Positions 18,286-27,190 of a stretch of 64,000 bases of DNA are shown piece after piece (the first letter of the stretch is position 1; each line of letters starts with the position of its first letter). This stretch comes from Fibrella forsythiae (GTDB lineage: Bacteria; Bacteroidota; Bacteroidia; Cytophagales; Spirosomataceae), in contig NZ_JAFMYW010000006.1 in the NCBI RefSeq assembly GCF_017353175.1, forward strand, positions 434,001-498,000, in the 5' to 3' direction. The notes below the pieces were generated by a model. The model was not told where the DNA came from. It searched no databases and was given only the letters and a program-made list of their open reading frames with translations. A program made the translations under genes and the position numbers.

Positions 18286-18301
18286 GGAACGTACCTGATC
18301 T

Positions 18302-20785
18302 TTACCGAATTCGCTGAGCGGTTATGGGCAAACAGGCTGGCTTACAAGGCGTAGCGTCCTGAAGACCCAGATCAAGCGAATTAATGGTTTGCCCCGGCAA
18401 GCTCAGTTGAAATTGCATAACGGGCAAGCCATTCAAATTGGGGGCGGTGCTAGAACCTGTCAATAAAAACGCGTCTGAATCGTTCAACGATGCATTTGTG
18501 CCTACTCCCTGGTTCCAGCCTGTCAGCTGATAGGTTTTGTTGCTAACCGTCAGCAAATTGCTTGTCGTGTTGAACTGCTGTGATGTCTGGTCAGAGCCAA
18601 CAACAATAAAATAGGGCGTATTATAGGTTAGCACCAGGGTCGGGCCGGATTGAAACCTGTACTGGCCCTGTGCATCACTCGTTACGGTTGCCAGCCTGAC
18701 CCCAGTAGCCGAGTATAGCGATAGTTTAACGCCGGCTAAAGGAGGTTCTGCCGGGTCCTGTACACCATCTCCATTCACGTCGACCCATACCCGGTTTCCA
18801 ATCGATACGGCAGGGGCTTCGCAAAGGGCGTTGAGTTGACCCACTCCGTTAGATGCCCCAAACGTAGAACGGGGTGCAGTTAATACGCTGCTGGTTTCGT
18901 CCCGGTACACTTCGTAACGGCGCAGCAAATCACCATTTTTCGCATCGAAATAGGCTGTTCCGCCAGACCAAGTCGTGAGCGGATTGAACAGGGTGACAAA
19001 CAGATTGTCGAGGCTTGGATTACTTAGTACCGAACCCGCAAACGTCTCCTGATTTAGCGTAGAGAACTGGTCGTTACAGTAAAATTCGCCGGCCATTGTT
19101 GTATTACCGGGTCCGGTATAGACAGGTCCCTGACCATTATCGACCCCGCAACCCGACTCTGATCCCGACGAACCGTTGGCTTCCAGCAGGTACATTCCAT
19201 TGAAGAGGGCTGCCCGTAGTATATCACCTCCCGTATAACCGCTGTATACGGTCGTGGGTGAAGGTGAGGTTTCTGTTGGCGCAAGCTGGTTCCGCGATGT
19301 CTGGTGACCGGTGCGATCCATCAGGCCGATCAGCATTGCGCCGTTCGCATCAAAACCAATTGACGATAGAATCGGCTGAGGTCGAACAACGCGGGCAATT
19401 TGTGGGACTGTGGCTGAGTTCAGAATATTGGTTGAAAACTCAGCCCATGAATCACTCCATGGCTCCCAGTATTCGCCCAATGAAGTAGCAGCATTGGCCC
19501 CTGCAACAGCCCAGCCTTTCCGGTAGCCAAGGGGCACATTCAGCACGGGCGTAGTATTGAACGTGTTGGTTGTCAGGTCGAAAACATACACGCACGCCCG
19601 GAGGTCGGCCTGTTTGCGACTGACTGAAGCGTCGTTGACAACACCAACATACAGCTTACCCTGATAATACGTTACGGCCCAGGGCCGGTTGACGCCCGTT
19701 GTCAGCGATTGCGGAATGGTATAGCTCGTAAATGCATCGGGAGTCAGCGTGTTTGCCGGCCGAAGCGGTGCCCCAACGTTAATACTCACCAACGATTTTT
19801 CATACAGGTTAACGACCCATAACTGGTCTTCACGCGGCGTGAAGGTAGCTCCGCCCAGACCCACTTTCCCGACAAGCGGAAAGGCAGCCGCATCGGCAGT
19901 AGCTGTGCTGAATGACTGCGGAAACGATCGGGCGGATAGGGCAGTCAGGTCGGATGGAGAAGCCAGATTTATGTATGAACTTATATCGACATACGCGGAG
20001 GATGTGGCGGAAGTGGGGTTGGTAACATAAATACCCCCCAGGCCAAGTGGCCCCAGTGCGGCATGACGTTTCAGAAAACTAACACTTACCAGCTTGTTGC
20101 TCTGCCGTTGCAGCGCCGTTGCCCATACCGTACCAAGGTCAGCGCTCATGCCGATCTGGCTGGGCATTTCCTGAATGGTAGTGGGCTGCCCTTCAGCCGT
20201 AAAGGGAAACGACAGCAACGTACCTGGCCCCGTTTTCAGGGCACCTGTCTGATATACCGGCGTTACCAAAAGTGGCGACGCCTGGCAGTAGTCGGCCGGG
20301 TCGCTCAGCCCGTAGGCTATTGATGCCGGAGCCCTAACGAACTGGACATCACTGCCAGCGGTAAAACTCGGCGAATCATAGGTGTAAAGCGGACGACCGG
20401 CGAACTCTAAACGTACCTGCATTCCAGGTGCAATCTGTCCGGACGAAAAATGAAATGTACCATCTGCCGCAGTGGTCGCCGACAAAGGCTGGGTGATTCC
20501 GTCGAGGTAGGCGCTTACCAGAATTCCGCCTACACCCAACTCAGTAGGCGCCGTTACCGAATGCTGACCATTCCGGTCGTAGTCTCGATAAACAGTACCG
20601 CTAACCTGCGCTGATGCAGTATGGCCGAGTAGGGATAAACCAATAACTATCAGTGAACTGAATACATAACGCGGCGCCGTTGAGCAGGCAATCGCGCCAA
20701 GACAGGCACAAGCGTACCTGGCTGGAGTAATAAGTCCAGTTATCATAAAAATCGCACATTTACAGGTTCTTGTGATGGGTGTCAA
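18302..20785 (-). CDS. SdrD B-like domain surface or secreted protein
   Basis: Up to 827 aa. A long N-terminus ends in the hydrophobic run YVFSSLIVIGLSLLGHTASA before QVSGTVYRDYDRNGQ, so the true start is probably one of the internal ATGs. The first SdrD_B/carboxypeptidase-regulatory-like domain (VSGTVYRDYDRNGQ, TTAADGTFHFSSG) is followed by about 500 residues of predicted beta-propeller (LGTVWATALQR, DQLWVVNLYEKSLVSINV, AVTYYQGKLYVGVVND). A second SdrD_B domain near the end contains IGNRVWVDVNGDGVQDPAEP with the usual Ca-binding Asp residues and SDAQGQYRF. It stops at ITAQRIR without a recognisable type IX sorting domain. Likely an exported structural or adhesive protein. Confidence 0.78.
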   Translation of the reverse strand: MTPITRTCKCAIFMITGLITPARYACACLGAIACSTAPRYVFSSLIVIGLSLLGHTASAQVSGTVYRDYDRNGQHSVTAPTELGVGGILVSAYLDGITQPLSATTAADGTFHFSSGQIAPGMQVRLEFAGRPLYTYDSPSFTAGSDVQFVRAPASIAYGLSDPADYCQASPLLVTPVYQTGALKTGPGTLLSFPFTAEGQPTTIQEMPSQIGMSADLGTVWATALQRQSNKLVSVSFLKRHAALGPLGLGGIYVTNPTSATSSAYVDISSYINLASPSDLTALSARSFPQSFSTATADAAAFPLVGKVGLGGATFTPREDQLWVVNLYEKSLVSINVGAPLRPANTLTPDAFTSYTIPQSLTTGVNRPWAVTYYQGKLYVGVVNDASVSRKQADLRACVYVFDLTTNTFNTTPVLNVPLGYRKGWAVAGANAATSLGEYWEPWSDSWAEFSTNILNSATVPQIARVVRPQPILSSIGFDANGAMLIGLMDRTGHQTSRNQLAPTETSPSPTTVYSGYTGGDILRAALFNGMYLLEANGSSGSESGCGVDNGQGPVYTGPGNTTMAGEFYCNDQFSTLNQETFAGSVLSNPSLDNLFVTLFNPLTTWSGGTAYFDAKNGDLLRRYEVYRDETSSVLTAPRSTFGASNGVGQLNALCEAPAVSIGNRVWVDVNGDGVQDPAEPPLAGVKLSLYSATGVRLATVTSDAQGQYRFQSGPTLVLTYNTPYFIVVGSDQTSQQFNTTSNLLTVSNKTYQLTGWNQGVGTNASLNDSDAFLLTGSSTAPNLNGLPVMQFQLSLPGQTINSLDLGLQDATPCKPACLPITAQRIR

Positions 20786-20920
20786 CTAAAATCGTGCCAA
20801 AATGTAACAACTAGCTACTAGCCGGATAAAGTAGATTTCTTACCCGAGCGATACTCCCCCTTGCCTTTTGTATATCAGCCATCAGAAACAGTCTATATTT
20901 GTGATGCTTTATCTACCGGT

Positions 20921-21865
20921 ATGCATCGAATACAAACACATTACCCTGGCTTCATACGACCAATTCCCATATTCAGCGAGCCGGGCTTTTTCTTTAACGA
21001 AGAAGACCAGTTACGGCAGCAGGATAATGGTTCGTTTCACTTACTCACAGCGTTAAATACCGCTACTCACCTGGCCGATGCCCGGTGCGCTGTCTTTGTC
21101 GACAATGAGCTGGCTATCAGCCCCAAACTTGCTCCGTTTGGCTCGGTTGAGTTCATCAGCGCATTGCCGGAGCGCGCCCTGACTGATCTGCTCGATTCAC
21201 TTGAGAGCCAGGTGCATCAGTTGGGGTTACCCGTTCTCCGCCTCACCAACTATCCGCATTGTTATGCTCCCCAACAGGCGGGCAGGCTAGCCTATGAACT
21301 GGAAAGACGAGCGTATGAAGTAACCGATCAATTGATTAATTTCCATCTTGACGTAACCGGCGAGCCATTAGCCCCTCGCATGCATTTATCGGAGCGCAGA
21401 CGGCTGGCCAAATGTAAAAAGGCTAATCTGGACGTTACTCGCTGGGTAGCCCCCCCTGTTCAGCAGGTGATCCAGTTCATTCAACAGAGCAGAAACCAGC
21501 AGGGGTATCCGCTCACCATTTCCGTTGAACGACTCACGTACCTATTGCAACAATTTCCTGATCAATACCCGGTCTTCGTTGTTCGTGATGGTTCAACCAT
21601 TGCGGCGCTTACTGTAGCCGTGCGCGTTCGTCAGGATATTCTCTATAATTTTCTGCCTGCCGACAATATGGCCTACCGTAGCTTCAGTCCGGCGGTGTTA
21701 CTCACAGACGGGCTCTATTCGTATTGCCAACAGGAAAACATTACCCTGCTCGACCTGGGAGTTTCGGTTGATGAGTACCGGCTGGCAAAACCAGGACTGA
21801 TGGAATTCAAACGTAGGCTAGGCGCCCAGGAATCGGCTAAAATGGTGTGGGAAAAATGCTTTTAG
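20921..21865 (+). CDS. GNAT-superfamily (FemAB-like) acyltransferase
   Basis: 314 aa from the ATG at 20921; a TTG 60 bases upstream is in frame, but a perfect -7 box (TATATTTG, 20894-20901) lies between the two, favouring the later start. The C-terminal half shows the GNAT layout: FVVRDGSTIAALTVAVRVRQ, LYNFLPADNMAYRSFSPAVL and LLDLGVSVDEYRLAKPGLME. The middle has MHLSERRRLAKCKKANLDVT, similar to Acetyltransf_6/FemAB proteins that transfer acyl or aminoacyl groups to peptidoglycan or sugars. Substrate unknown. The gene is convergent with moxR, 5 bp away. Confidence 0.72.
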   Translation: MHRIQTHYPGFIRPIPIFSEPGFFFNEEDQLRQQDNGSFHLLTALNTATHLADARCAVFVDNELAISPKLAPFGSVEFISALPERALTDLLDSLESQVHQLGLPVLRLTNYPHCYAPQQAGRLAYELERRAYEVTDQLINFHLDVTGEPLAPRMHLSERRRLAKCKKANLDVTRWVAPPVQQVIQFIQQSRNQQGYPLTISVERLTYLLQQFPDQYPVFVVRDGSTIAALTVAVRVRQDILYNFLPADNMAYRSFSPAVLLTDGLYSYCQQENITLLDLGVSVDEYRLAKPGLMEFKRRLGAQESAKMVWEKCF

Positions 21866-21870
21866 CCGCG

Positions 21871-22827
21871 CTATCCGATAGCCACCTTCCGCAAGATCGA
21901 GTCAATTACCTGTAGCGATGCGATTCCGTCAGCCTCCGCCTCATAGTTTAGTAACACCCTGTGATTGAAGACGTCAGGACAAACTTCTTTGATATCTTCA
22001 GGCAATACGTAATCCCGCTGATCAAAATAGGCCGCCGCCTTCGCTGCCAGATTCAGGTGGATACTGGCCCGGGGCGATACCCCATACTGAATATACCGGG
22101 CCTCATCGCGGAGGCCGTATTCAAGCGGGCGGCGGGTAGCAAAAACCAATTCGATGATATACCGTTCCAGTGATTCCGAAATATTCACCCGGTTGATCTC
22201 ATCACGAATGGCGAATACATCGTCTTTATCCAGAATTGGCTGCACTTCGTAGTCGAAATTCATATTCGACATGCGCCGCATCACTTCCAGCTCGTCATCT
22301 TTAGTGAGGTAATCAACGAATACCTTCATCATAAACCGGTCAACCTGGGCCTCGGGCAATGGGTACGTTCCCTCCTGCTCAACCGGGTTCTGAGTAGCCA
22401 GTACCAGAAATGGCCGATCCAGAATAAAGGTTTCTTCACCGATGGTTACCTGTTTCTCCTGCATGGCTTCCAGCAACGCCGACTGAACTTTGGCTGGCGA
22501 CCGGTTAATTTCATCAGCCAGAATAAGATTGGCGAAAACGGGTCCTTGCTTCACCTCAAAATCGGCGGTCCGCTGATTGAAAATCATTGTCCCGATCAGA
22601 TCGGCAGGAAGAAGATCAGGCGTGAATTGGATTCGCTGAAAATCAAGCTGAAGTACTTTGGCCAGCGTGTTGATTGTCAGCGTTTTGGCCAACCCGGGAA
22701 CTCCTTCGAGCAGGATATGCCCGCCCGTAAAGAGGCCAATCAGCAACCGGTTAATCAGCCGGTCCTGCCCCACTACGACCTTGCCGATTTCGATACGCGC
22801 CTGATTAATTTGAGAATGGTAGGACAT
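21871..22827 (-). CDS. MoxR-family AAA+ ATPase
   Basis: 318 aa. Walker A is HILLEGVPGLAKTLTINTLA, Walker B is NLILADEINRSPAKVQSALL, and the sensor region reads FLVLATQNPVEQEGTYPLPE followed by VDRFMMKV, all characteristic of MoxR. The C-terminal lid contains GVSPRASIHLNLAAKAAAYF. MoxR ATPases act as chaperones, usually beside DUF58 and von Willebrand factor A proteins; those neighbours are missing here, since the upstream gene on this strand is prmC. A repeat-rich 118-bp gap separates the two. Confidence 0.93.
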   Translation of the reverse strand: MSYHSQINQARIEIGKVVVGQDRLINRLLIGLFTGGHILLEGVPGLAKTLTINTLAKVLQLDFQRIQFTPDLLPADLIGTMIFNQRTADFEVKQGPVFANLILADEINRSPAKVQSALLEAMQEKQVTIGEETFILDRPFLVLATQNPVEQEGTYPLPEAQVDRFMMKVFVDYLTKDDELEVMRRMSNMNFDYEVQPILDKDDVFAIRDEINRVNISESLERYIIELVFATRRPLEYGLRDEARYIQYGVSPRASIHLNLAAKAAAYFDQRDYVLPEDIKEVCPDVFNHRVLLNYEAEADGIASLQVIDSILRKVAIG

Positions 22828-22835
22828 AGAAGGAG

Positions 22836-22945
22836 TTTACCGTTTTCTATTTACCGTTTTCTGATGCTCTGCTCCCGACTAATGTTGCTTTATGTAAGGC
22901 AACAGCAGACCGGGCGGCGGACCGTAGCAAACTGAAAACAGTAAA
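22836..22945. repeat. Direct and inverted repeat in the prmC-moxR gap
   Basis: TTTACCGTTTTCT occurs twice in tandem (22836-22848 and 22850-22862, period 14). An inverted relative, TGAAAACAGTAAA (22933-22945), matches 11 of 13 positions. Between them GTTGC and GCAAC form a further stem around TTTATGTAAG. The whole gap can fold into one large structure. Function unknown; a processing or attenuation element between two leftward genes is possible. Confidence 0.5.
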
Positions 22946-23803
22946 CTATTTTTTAGCCGCCCGCACGCTGCGGTCTTTGCCGTGAATATCTTTATATACC
23001 TGCACGCTGGTGAAGCCTCGTTCATCAAAGACGGCCTTGGTGGCATCGCCAAACCGCTCGTTGATTTCTACGTAGCAAATTCCGGTTTCAGACAGGTGTG
23101 TAACCGCAAAATCAGCTACGGCCTTGTAGAAGATCAGCGGATCGGAGTCATCCACAAACAGGGCAACATCTGGCTCATAATCAAGCACATTGCGATCCAT
23201 GTGTGCTGCTTCGGAACGGGTTACGTAGGGCGGGTTGCTCACGATGCAATCGAACAAACCAACTGAATCGGCGGGTACGTTCAGGATATCCTGAATCTCA
23301 AAATTAACGTCTGCCTGAAGCGTTTCGGCATTGCGACGAGCCGTTGTAAGCGCTTCTTCCGACACATCCCACCCCGTTACGTCTGATTGAGGCAGGAACC
23401 GCGCCAGCGTCACGGCCAGGCAACCACTTCCCGTTCCGATATCGATTACCCGCACCGGGCGCTCTGTCATGTCGGCAAAGTCGTGCATGATGAGGCGGAT
23501 GAGGTCTTCGGTTTCGGGGCGGGGAATAAGCACGTCGGAAGAGACTTCAAACTCTAATCCGCAGAAGATTGTCGTACCAATCACGTGCTGAATTGGCTCC
23601 TGACGGTTAAGGCGTTCAATGATCCTGAACCAGTCTGGTTCTGTGCGATTGGTGGGCAAAGCACGGTCGGCCAGAACATCGGCTTTTCGCAGGCCGAAAT
23701 AATGGTCGAGCAGCATAAACGCCATTTCCCGAGCCTCTTCGGGTGGGTAGGCGGTGATGTTACGGCTAAGTTGCTGATAAAGGGGTCGGGCAGTACTGGC
23801 CAT
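22946..23803 (-). CDS. prmC: Peptide chain release factor N5-glutamine methyltransferase
   Basis: 285 aa from the ATG encoding MASTARPLYQQL; a longer in-frame reading adds residues without homology. The helical N-terminal domain (EEAREMAFMLLDHYFGLRKA) is followed by GLEFEVSSDVLIPRPETEDL, the SAM-binding motif VRVIDIGTGSGCLAVTLARF and the catalytic CIVSNPPYVTRSE, where NPPY holds the Gln substrate. PrmC (HemK) methylates the GGQ glutamine of release factors RF1 and RF2 in the cytosol. It lies upstream of moxR on the same strand. An iterated 10-mer lies 60 bp upstream of the start (23864-23873). Confidence 0.95.
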   Translation of the reverse strand: MASTARPLYQQLSRNITAYPPEEAREMAFMLLDHYFGLRKADVLADRALPTNRTEPDWFRIIERLNRQEPIQHVIGTTIFCGLEFEVSSDVLIPRPETEDLIRLIMHDFADMTERPVRVIDIGTGSGCLAVTLARFLPQSDVTGWDVSEEALTTARRNAETLQADVNFEIQDILNVPADSVGLFDCIVSNPPYVTRSEAAHMDRNVLDYEPDVALFVDDSDPLIFYKAVADFAVTHLSETGICYVEINERFGDATKAVFDERGFTSVQVYKDIHGKDRSVRAAKK

Positions 23804-23911
23804 ACGACAAATAGGTGTTTGGCTCAAAAATAGGGAAGTTTTCCCGGTTGGTGTTACGGAAACAACGTACCTGACCAATCGGAGTACCATTTAGCGAGTG
23901 GGTTACCCGCT

Positions 23912-23919
23912 TATCTTTG
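23912..23919 (+). promoter_or_regulatory. Bacteroidota -7 box for the RidA-family gene
   Basis: TATCTTTG is a perfect TAnnTTTG match 20 bp upstream of the ATG at 23940. No clear TTG -33 element is seen at the expected distance. Confidence 0.5.
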
Positions 23920-23939
23920 GCACTTTCATACTGTAAATC

Positions 23940-24326
23940 ATGACGAAACAAACCATTCTCTCCGGTTCGCCCTGGGAAGATAAAGTTGGGTATTGCCGGG
24001 CCATCCGCGTCGGTAACCTTGTCGAAGTATCGGGAACGGTAGCCATCATCGACGGCGAAACGGTAAAGGCTGATGACGCCTATGCCCAAACTGTGAACAT
24101 CATTGAGCGTATTGGCAAAGTGCTGGAAGAAGCCGGTGCCAGCCTGGAGAACGTGGTGCGCACCCGCATTTTCACCACTGACATTCGCCGCTTCGACGAT
24201 ATCGCCCGGGCACACGGCCAGTTTTTCAGCCAGATCAAACCCACAACCGGTATGTACGGCATCAGCCAGCTAGTTGGTCCCGAATACCTGGTCGAGATTG
24301 AATTTACAGCGGTCGTTGATGCGTAA
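23940..24326 (+). CDS. RidA/YjgF-family enamine or imine deaminase
   Basis: 128 aa, the family's normal length. Motifs include VGYCRAIRVGNLVEVSGTVA, YAQTVNIIERIGKVLEEAGA, SLENVVRTRIFTTDIRRFDD and a C-terminal EYLVEIEFTAVVDA. The conserved Arg in VVRTRIF and Glu in VEIEFTA match the active-site positions of the Rid family, which hydrolyses reactive 2-aminoacrylate and related enamines in the cytosol; some subfamilies lack the activity. It has its own promoter and a strong bidirectional terminator after it, so it is monocistronic. Confidence 0.88.
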   Translation: MTKQTILSGSPWEDKVGYCRAIRVGNLVEVSGTVAIIDGETVKADDAYAQTVNIIERIGKVLEEAGASLENVVRTRIFTTDIRRFDDIARAHGQFFSQIKPTTGMYGISQLVGPEYLVEIEFTAVVDA

Positions 24327-24352
24327 GCCTGCCGGATCCGGTTGTAAGACAA

Positions 24353-24397
24353 AGGAAAAGGCGGCTGTTACCAGATTGGTAATAGCCGCCTTTTCCT
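24353..24397. terminator. Bidirectional terminator between ridA-like and Nudix genes
   Basis: AGGAAAAGGCGGCT (24353-24366) pairs with AGCCGCCTTTTCCT (24384-24397), and TTACC/GGTAA extend the stem inward around AGATT. A/T runs at the stem ends give T-rich tails in both directions, fitting the convergent genes on either side. Confidence 0.9.
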
Positions 24398-24408
24398 GCA
24401 TTTACCGG

Positions 24409-25098
24409 TTAGGCCTTCGGTTGTTTGGCAAGCAACGCCTGTTCAACCACGTGGCGGATGGAACTGAACGACCCAGCCAGCGCAACTTGCGCCTGTTTGG
24501 GCTCCATAAAAGCTACTTTTTCAATGTTTTCTTCTGCCTGTGGGGCAAGCCCGGCATCATCAACCAGGCTCATCTGGTACCATTTCGTGCGCTTCAGAAT
24601 ACGGTTACCGTTGAGCGTGTAGGTGTGGTAGGTCGTGCAGATTTTCTCACCCAGCGCCACAACAGCCCCGGTCTCTTCTTCTACTTCACGCACAGCACCA
24701 GCTTTCGATGACTCGCCGTCGTCGAGTTTACCCTTCGGCAAATCCCAGACACCGCGCCGGAAGATCAGGAGCATACGACCGTCGTGCGTAACCACGCCAC
24801 CAGCAGCTTTCACCACTTTGTATAAGCTCTTGATGCGCGATTCAACGGCATCTCTGTCGAGGCATTGCAGCGTTACCGACAATAAATCGCTGATGTCAGC
24901 CTCTTCCAGCAAACCGATCAGACGTTCGGAGGTGGCGGGCGTGGCGTTTAGCAAAAGCAGGTGGCCATAGAGCGACTCCGCTTTGAGTGATTCAAGGCGA
25001 GCGTCTACCACCCGGTCGAAATCGGCTATCCGGGCGAGCTTGTCCCCTTTTTTTGAACCCGTGAGCCGCACAGGGCGGTCGTCGATAAATACGATCAT
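24409..25098 (-). CDS. Nudix hydrolase with N-terminal extension
   Basis: 229 aa from the start MIVFIDDRPVRL; an upstream ATG in the same frame lies on the promoter -7 box and is unlikely to be used. The Nudix box GKLDDGESSKAGAVREVEEETGA fits G-x5-E-x7-REUxEExGU, preceded by MLLIFRRGVWDLPKG. The first 110 residues are not part of the Nudix fold and include LARIADFDRVVDARLESLKA. Nudix enzymes cleave nucleoside diphosphates linked to another moiety; the WDLPKG segment is common in dinucleotide or diphosphoinositol polyphosphate hydrolases, but the substrate cannot be fixed here. Confidence 0.88.
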   Translation of the reverse strand: MIVFIDDRPVRLTGSKKGDKLARIADFDRVVDARLESLKAESLYGHLLLLNATPATSERLIGLLEEADISDLLSVTLQCLDRDAVESRIKSLYKVVKAAGGVVTHDGRMLLIFRRGVWDLPKGKLDDGESSKAGAVREVEEETGAVVALGEKICTTYHTYTLNGNRILKRTKWYQMSLVDDAGLAPQAEENIEKVAFMEPKQAQVALAGSFSSIRHVVEQALLAKQPKA

Positions 25099-25135
25099 GG
25101 AAAACGAAGGAGGGTCTTTTTGCCCGTAAATCATG

Positions 25136-25188
25136 CAAAAATAGCGAACCCTTCACCTTTTGCGGCCCCGATTGTTATGCTATTTTTG
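25136..25188. promoter_or_regulatory. Back-to-back promoters of the Nudix and CNNM genes
   Basis: The minus strand carries TATTTTTG (complement of 25136-25143), 38 bp before the Nudix start. The plus strand carries TATTTTTG at 25181-25188, with TTG at 25160-25162, 18 bp upstream of it, for the gene starting at 25212. Both -7 boxes match TAnnTTTG perfectly. Confidence 0.65.
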
Positions 25189-25211
25189 CAAACAGGACAA
25201 TTGTCTACTAC

Positions 25212-26501
25212 GTGGAGCTACTTATAATTCTGGTGCTGACGATTTTAAACGGCATCTTCTCGATGTCGGAAATAGCGCTGGTATCGTCGCGCCGATCTAA
25301 ATTGGAGAGTGCAGCCAAAAATGGCGACCGCCGTGCGCAAACGGCCCTCGACCTGGCCAACTCGCCCAACCGCTTTCTGTCGACCGTTCAGATTGGAATT
25401 ACCTTGATTGGGATCCTGCTCGGTATTTTTTCCGGCGATAAGATTACAACCGATTTTCAGGCCTGGGTGGCCAAAGTCAGCGTGCTCGCGCCTTATTCGC
25501 ACAGTATTGCCGTTGTCGGCGTGCTTCTGGCCCTGACCTACACCTCGCTGGTGTTGGGTGAACTGGTGCCCAAACGCATCGGGCTATCGAATCCGGAAGG
25601 GATTGCCAAAGCCATGGCCGCCCCGATGGAGATTCTATCCAAAGCCACCGCACCGTTCATTGCTCTGCTCACCTTTTCAAGCGACTTACTGATCAAACTG
25701 CTGGGTATCAAGCCAAACGAAAGTGCTGTTACAGAAGAAGAGATCAAAAGCCTGGTGCAGGAAGGCAGTACGGCCGGAGCTATTGAAGAGATTGAGCACG
25801 AAATTGTTCAAAACGTTTTTCAACTCGGCGACCGGAAAATCACGTCGCTGATGACCAATCGGCAGAGCATCGTTTATCTTGATCTGGAAGCTGACCCCGC
25901 CGAAAACAAAGAGCAGATTCTGGAGTATCGGCACGCGGTTTATCCGCTGGTGAATGGCAGCGTCGATGAAGTTGTTGGCCTGGTTTACTCGAAAGATTTC
26001 CTGGGTACCGACCTCGATGTGGAGCTCACCCGCCTGAATGAATTAAAGCGAGACGTATTGTTTCTGCCCGAAAACAACCGCGCTTATCAGGTGCTGGAGC
26101 GCTTCCGGGAGCGGCGGCAATACGTTGGTATCATCGTGGATGAGTATGGCGGAGTGCTCGGAATCGTGACGCTCAACGACATTTTGGATGCCCTAGTTGG
26201 CGACATTTCAGACACCAGCGAATTGAATGACGACGTCCATCAGCGTGAAGATGGCAGCTATCTCGTTGACGCGTCGTTGCCTTTCGACGATTTTTTATCG
26301 CACTTCGACATTACGTTATCGACTCAGGCGCGTCGGGATTTCACGGATTTCGACACGCTCGGCGGCTTTGCGCTGCATATTTTGAAAGATATTCCGAAAG
26401 AAGGCGAAACCTTCCGGTGGCAGTCGTTCCAGTTCGAAATCATCGATATGGACAAAAACAGGATCGACAAAATTCTGGTCCGGAAAGTAGAGGACGAGTA
26501 A
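25212..26501 (+). CDS. CNNM/CorC-HlyC family transporter (hemolysin family)
   Basis: 429 aa from a GTG start. The N-terminal DUF21/CNNM domain has about four membrane segments (VELLIILVLTILNGIFSMSE, TVQIGITLIGILLGIFSG, SIAVVGVLLALTYTSLVLGE). A CBS pair follows (ITSLMTNRQSIVYLDL, DVLFLPENNRAYQVLERF, VGIIVDEYGGVLGIVTLNDI), then a CorC_HlyC domain (DFDTLGGFALHILKDIPKEG). Related proteins export or sense magnesium or cobalt in the inner membrane; older annotation as hemolysin is misleading. Monocistronic with its own promoter. Confidence 0.92.
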   Translation: MELLIILVLTILNGIFSMSEIALVSSRRSKLESAAKNGDRRAQTALDLANSPNRFLSTVQIGITLIGILLGIFSGDKITTDFQAWVAKVSVLAPYSHSIAVVGVLLALTYTSLVLGELVPKRIGLSNPEGIAKAMAAPMEILSKATAPFIALLTFSSDLLIKLLGIKPNESAVTEEEIKSLVQEGSTAGAIEEIEHEIVQNVFQLGDRKITSLMTNRQSIVYLDLEADPAENKEQILEYRHAVYPLVNGSVDEVVGLVYSKDFLGTDLDVELTRLNELKRDVLFLPENNRAYQVLERFRERRQYVGIIVDEYGGVLGIVTLNDILDALVGDISDTSELNDDVHQREDGSYLVDASLPFDDFLSHFDITLSTQARRDFTDFDTLGGFALHILKDIPKEGETFRWQSFQFEIIDMDKNRIDKILVRKVEDE

Positions 26502-26572
26502 TGGTGATTGGCTATGGCAGTTAGCGGGTGCTACTTCACAACTAGTTGCCCTGTAGCAACGCCTGCTAATTA

Positions 26573-27190
26573 CTACTGCCTGCTGCTCCTTTTTTCATAC
26601 TCATCCCAGTCATTCACATTACCGAACGCGTGGGCATCAGGTAGGTCTATACACGTAATGGCGTGTGTTGACAAAAAACGGCGGGGACTACGGTTTCCAG
26701 ACTGAAACCAGCTATGTAACAGCGGCCCAGCCGACGGCTCCCAAAGGCTCACCAATGGCTCAGGGCCAGCGTGGTCAACATCCCAGAAAGCAGTGGCGGG
26801 CTTATCTGCATTCCTGTTTGCCAATAAAGTTTGCAACGTACCTGAGTCAAGATCCGGCAGGTCACACGGAACAACAAGCCAGGCTACGTTCGGGTACGTG
26901 TCAAATGCCGTGAGGAGCCCACCCAACGGCCCGGTTTCGGGGTAGTTGTCCAACAACTTTTCACTGTAAGCCAGTCTTGCAAACTGCGTTTCGTTTACCG
27001 ACCAGCATACGCGCTTGCAAAGAGGGGTCAGTAAATCCGTCAGGTGTTCCCGTTGGGGTTTGCCATGATAAACCAGCGCCGATTTGTCTGTTCCCATGCG
27101 GGTACTTCGTCCGCCCATCAACACCAGTCCATACACGTCAGGTACGTCTGCCTGAGGTACGTTATCGGCCGATTGACAATCAGTCTTCAT
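26573..27190 (-). CDS. mobA: Molybdenum cofactor guanylyltransferase
   Basis: About 205 aa. YGLVLMGGRSTRMGTDKSAL is the nucleotidyltransferase signature LxGGxSxRMGxDK, and VAWLVVPCDLPDLDSGTLQT contains the metal-binding Asp. MobA adds GMP to molybdopterin to form the guanine dinucleotide cofactor. The start is taken at MKTDCQSAD (27190), which overlaps the upstream moaC by 11 bp; a start at 27211 would overlap by 32 bp. The overlap with moaC indicates a shared transcript for cofactor synthesis. No molybdoenzyme is in the window. An exact iterated 10-mer lies inside (26835-26844). Confidence 0.9.
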   Translation of the reverse strand: MKTDCQSADNVPQADVPDVYGLVLMGGRSTRMGTDKSALVYHGKPQREHLTDLLTPLCKRVCWSVNETQFARLAYSEKLLDNYPETGPLGGLLTAFDTYPNVAWLVVPCDLPDLDSGTLQTLLANRNADKPATAFWDVDHAGPEPLVSLWEPSAGPLLHSWFQSGNRSPRRFLSTHAITCIDLPDAHAFGNVNDWDEYEKRSSRQ

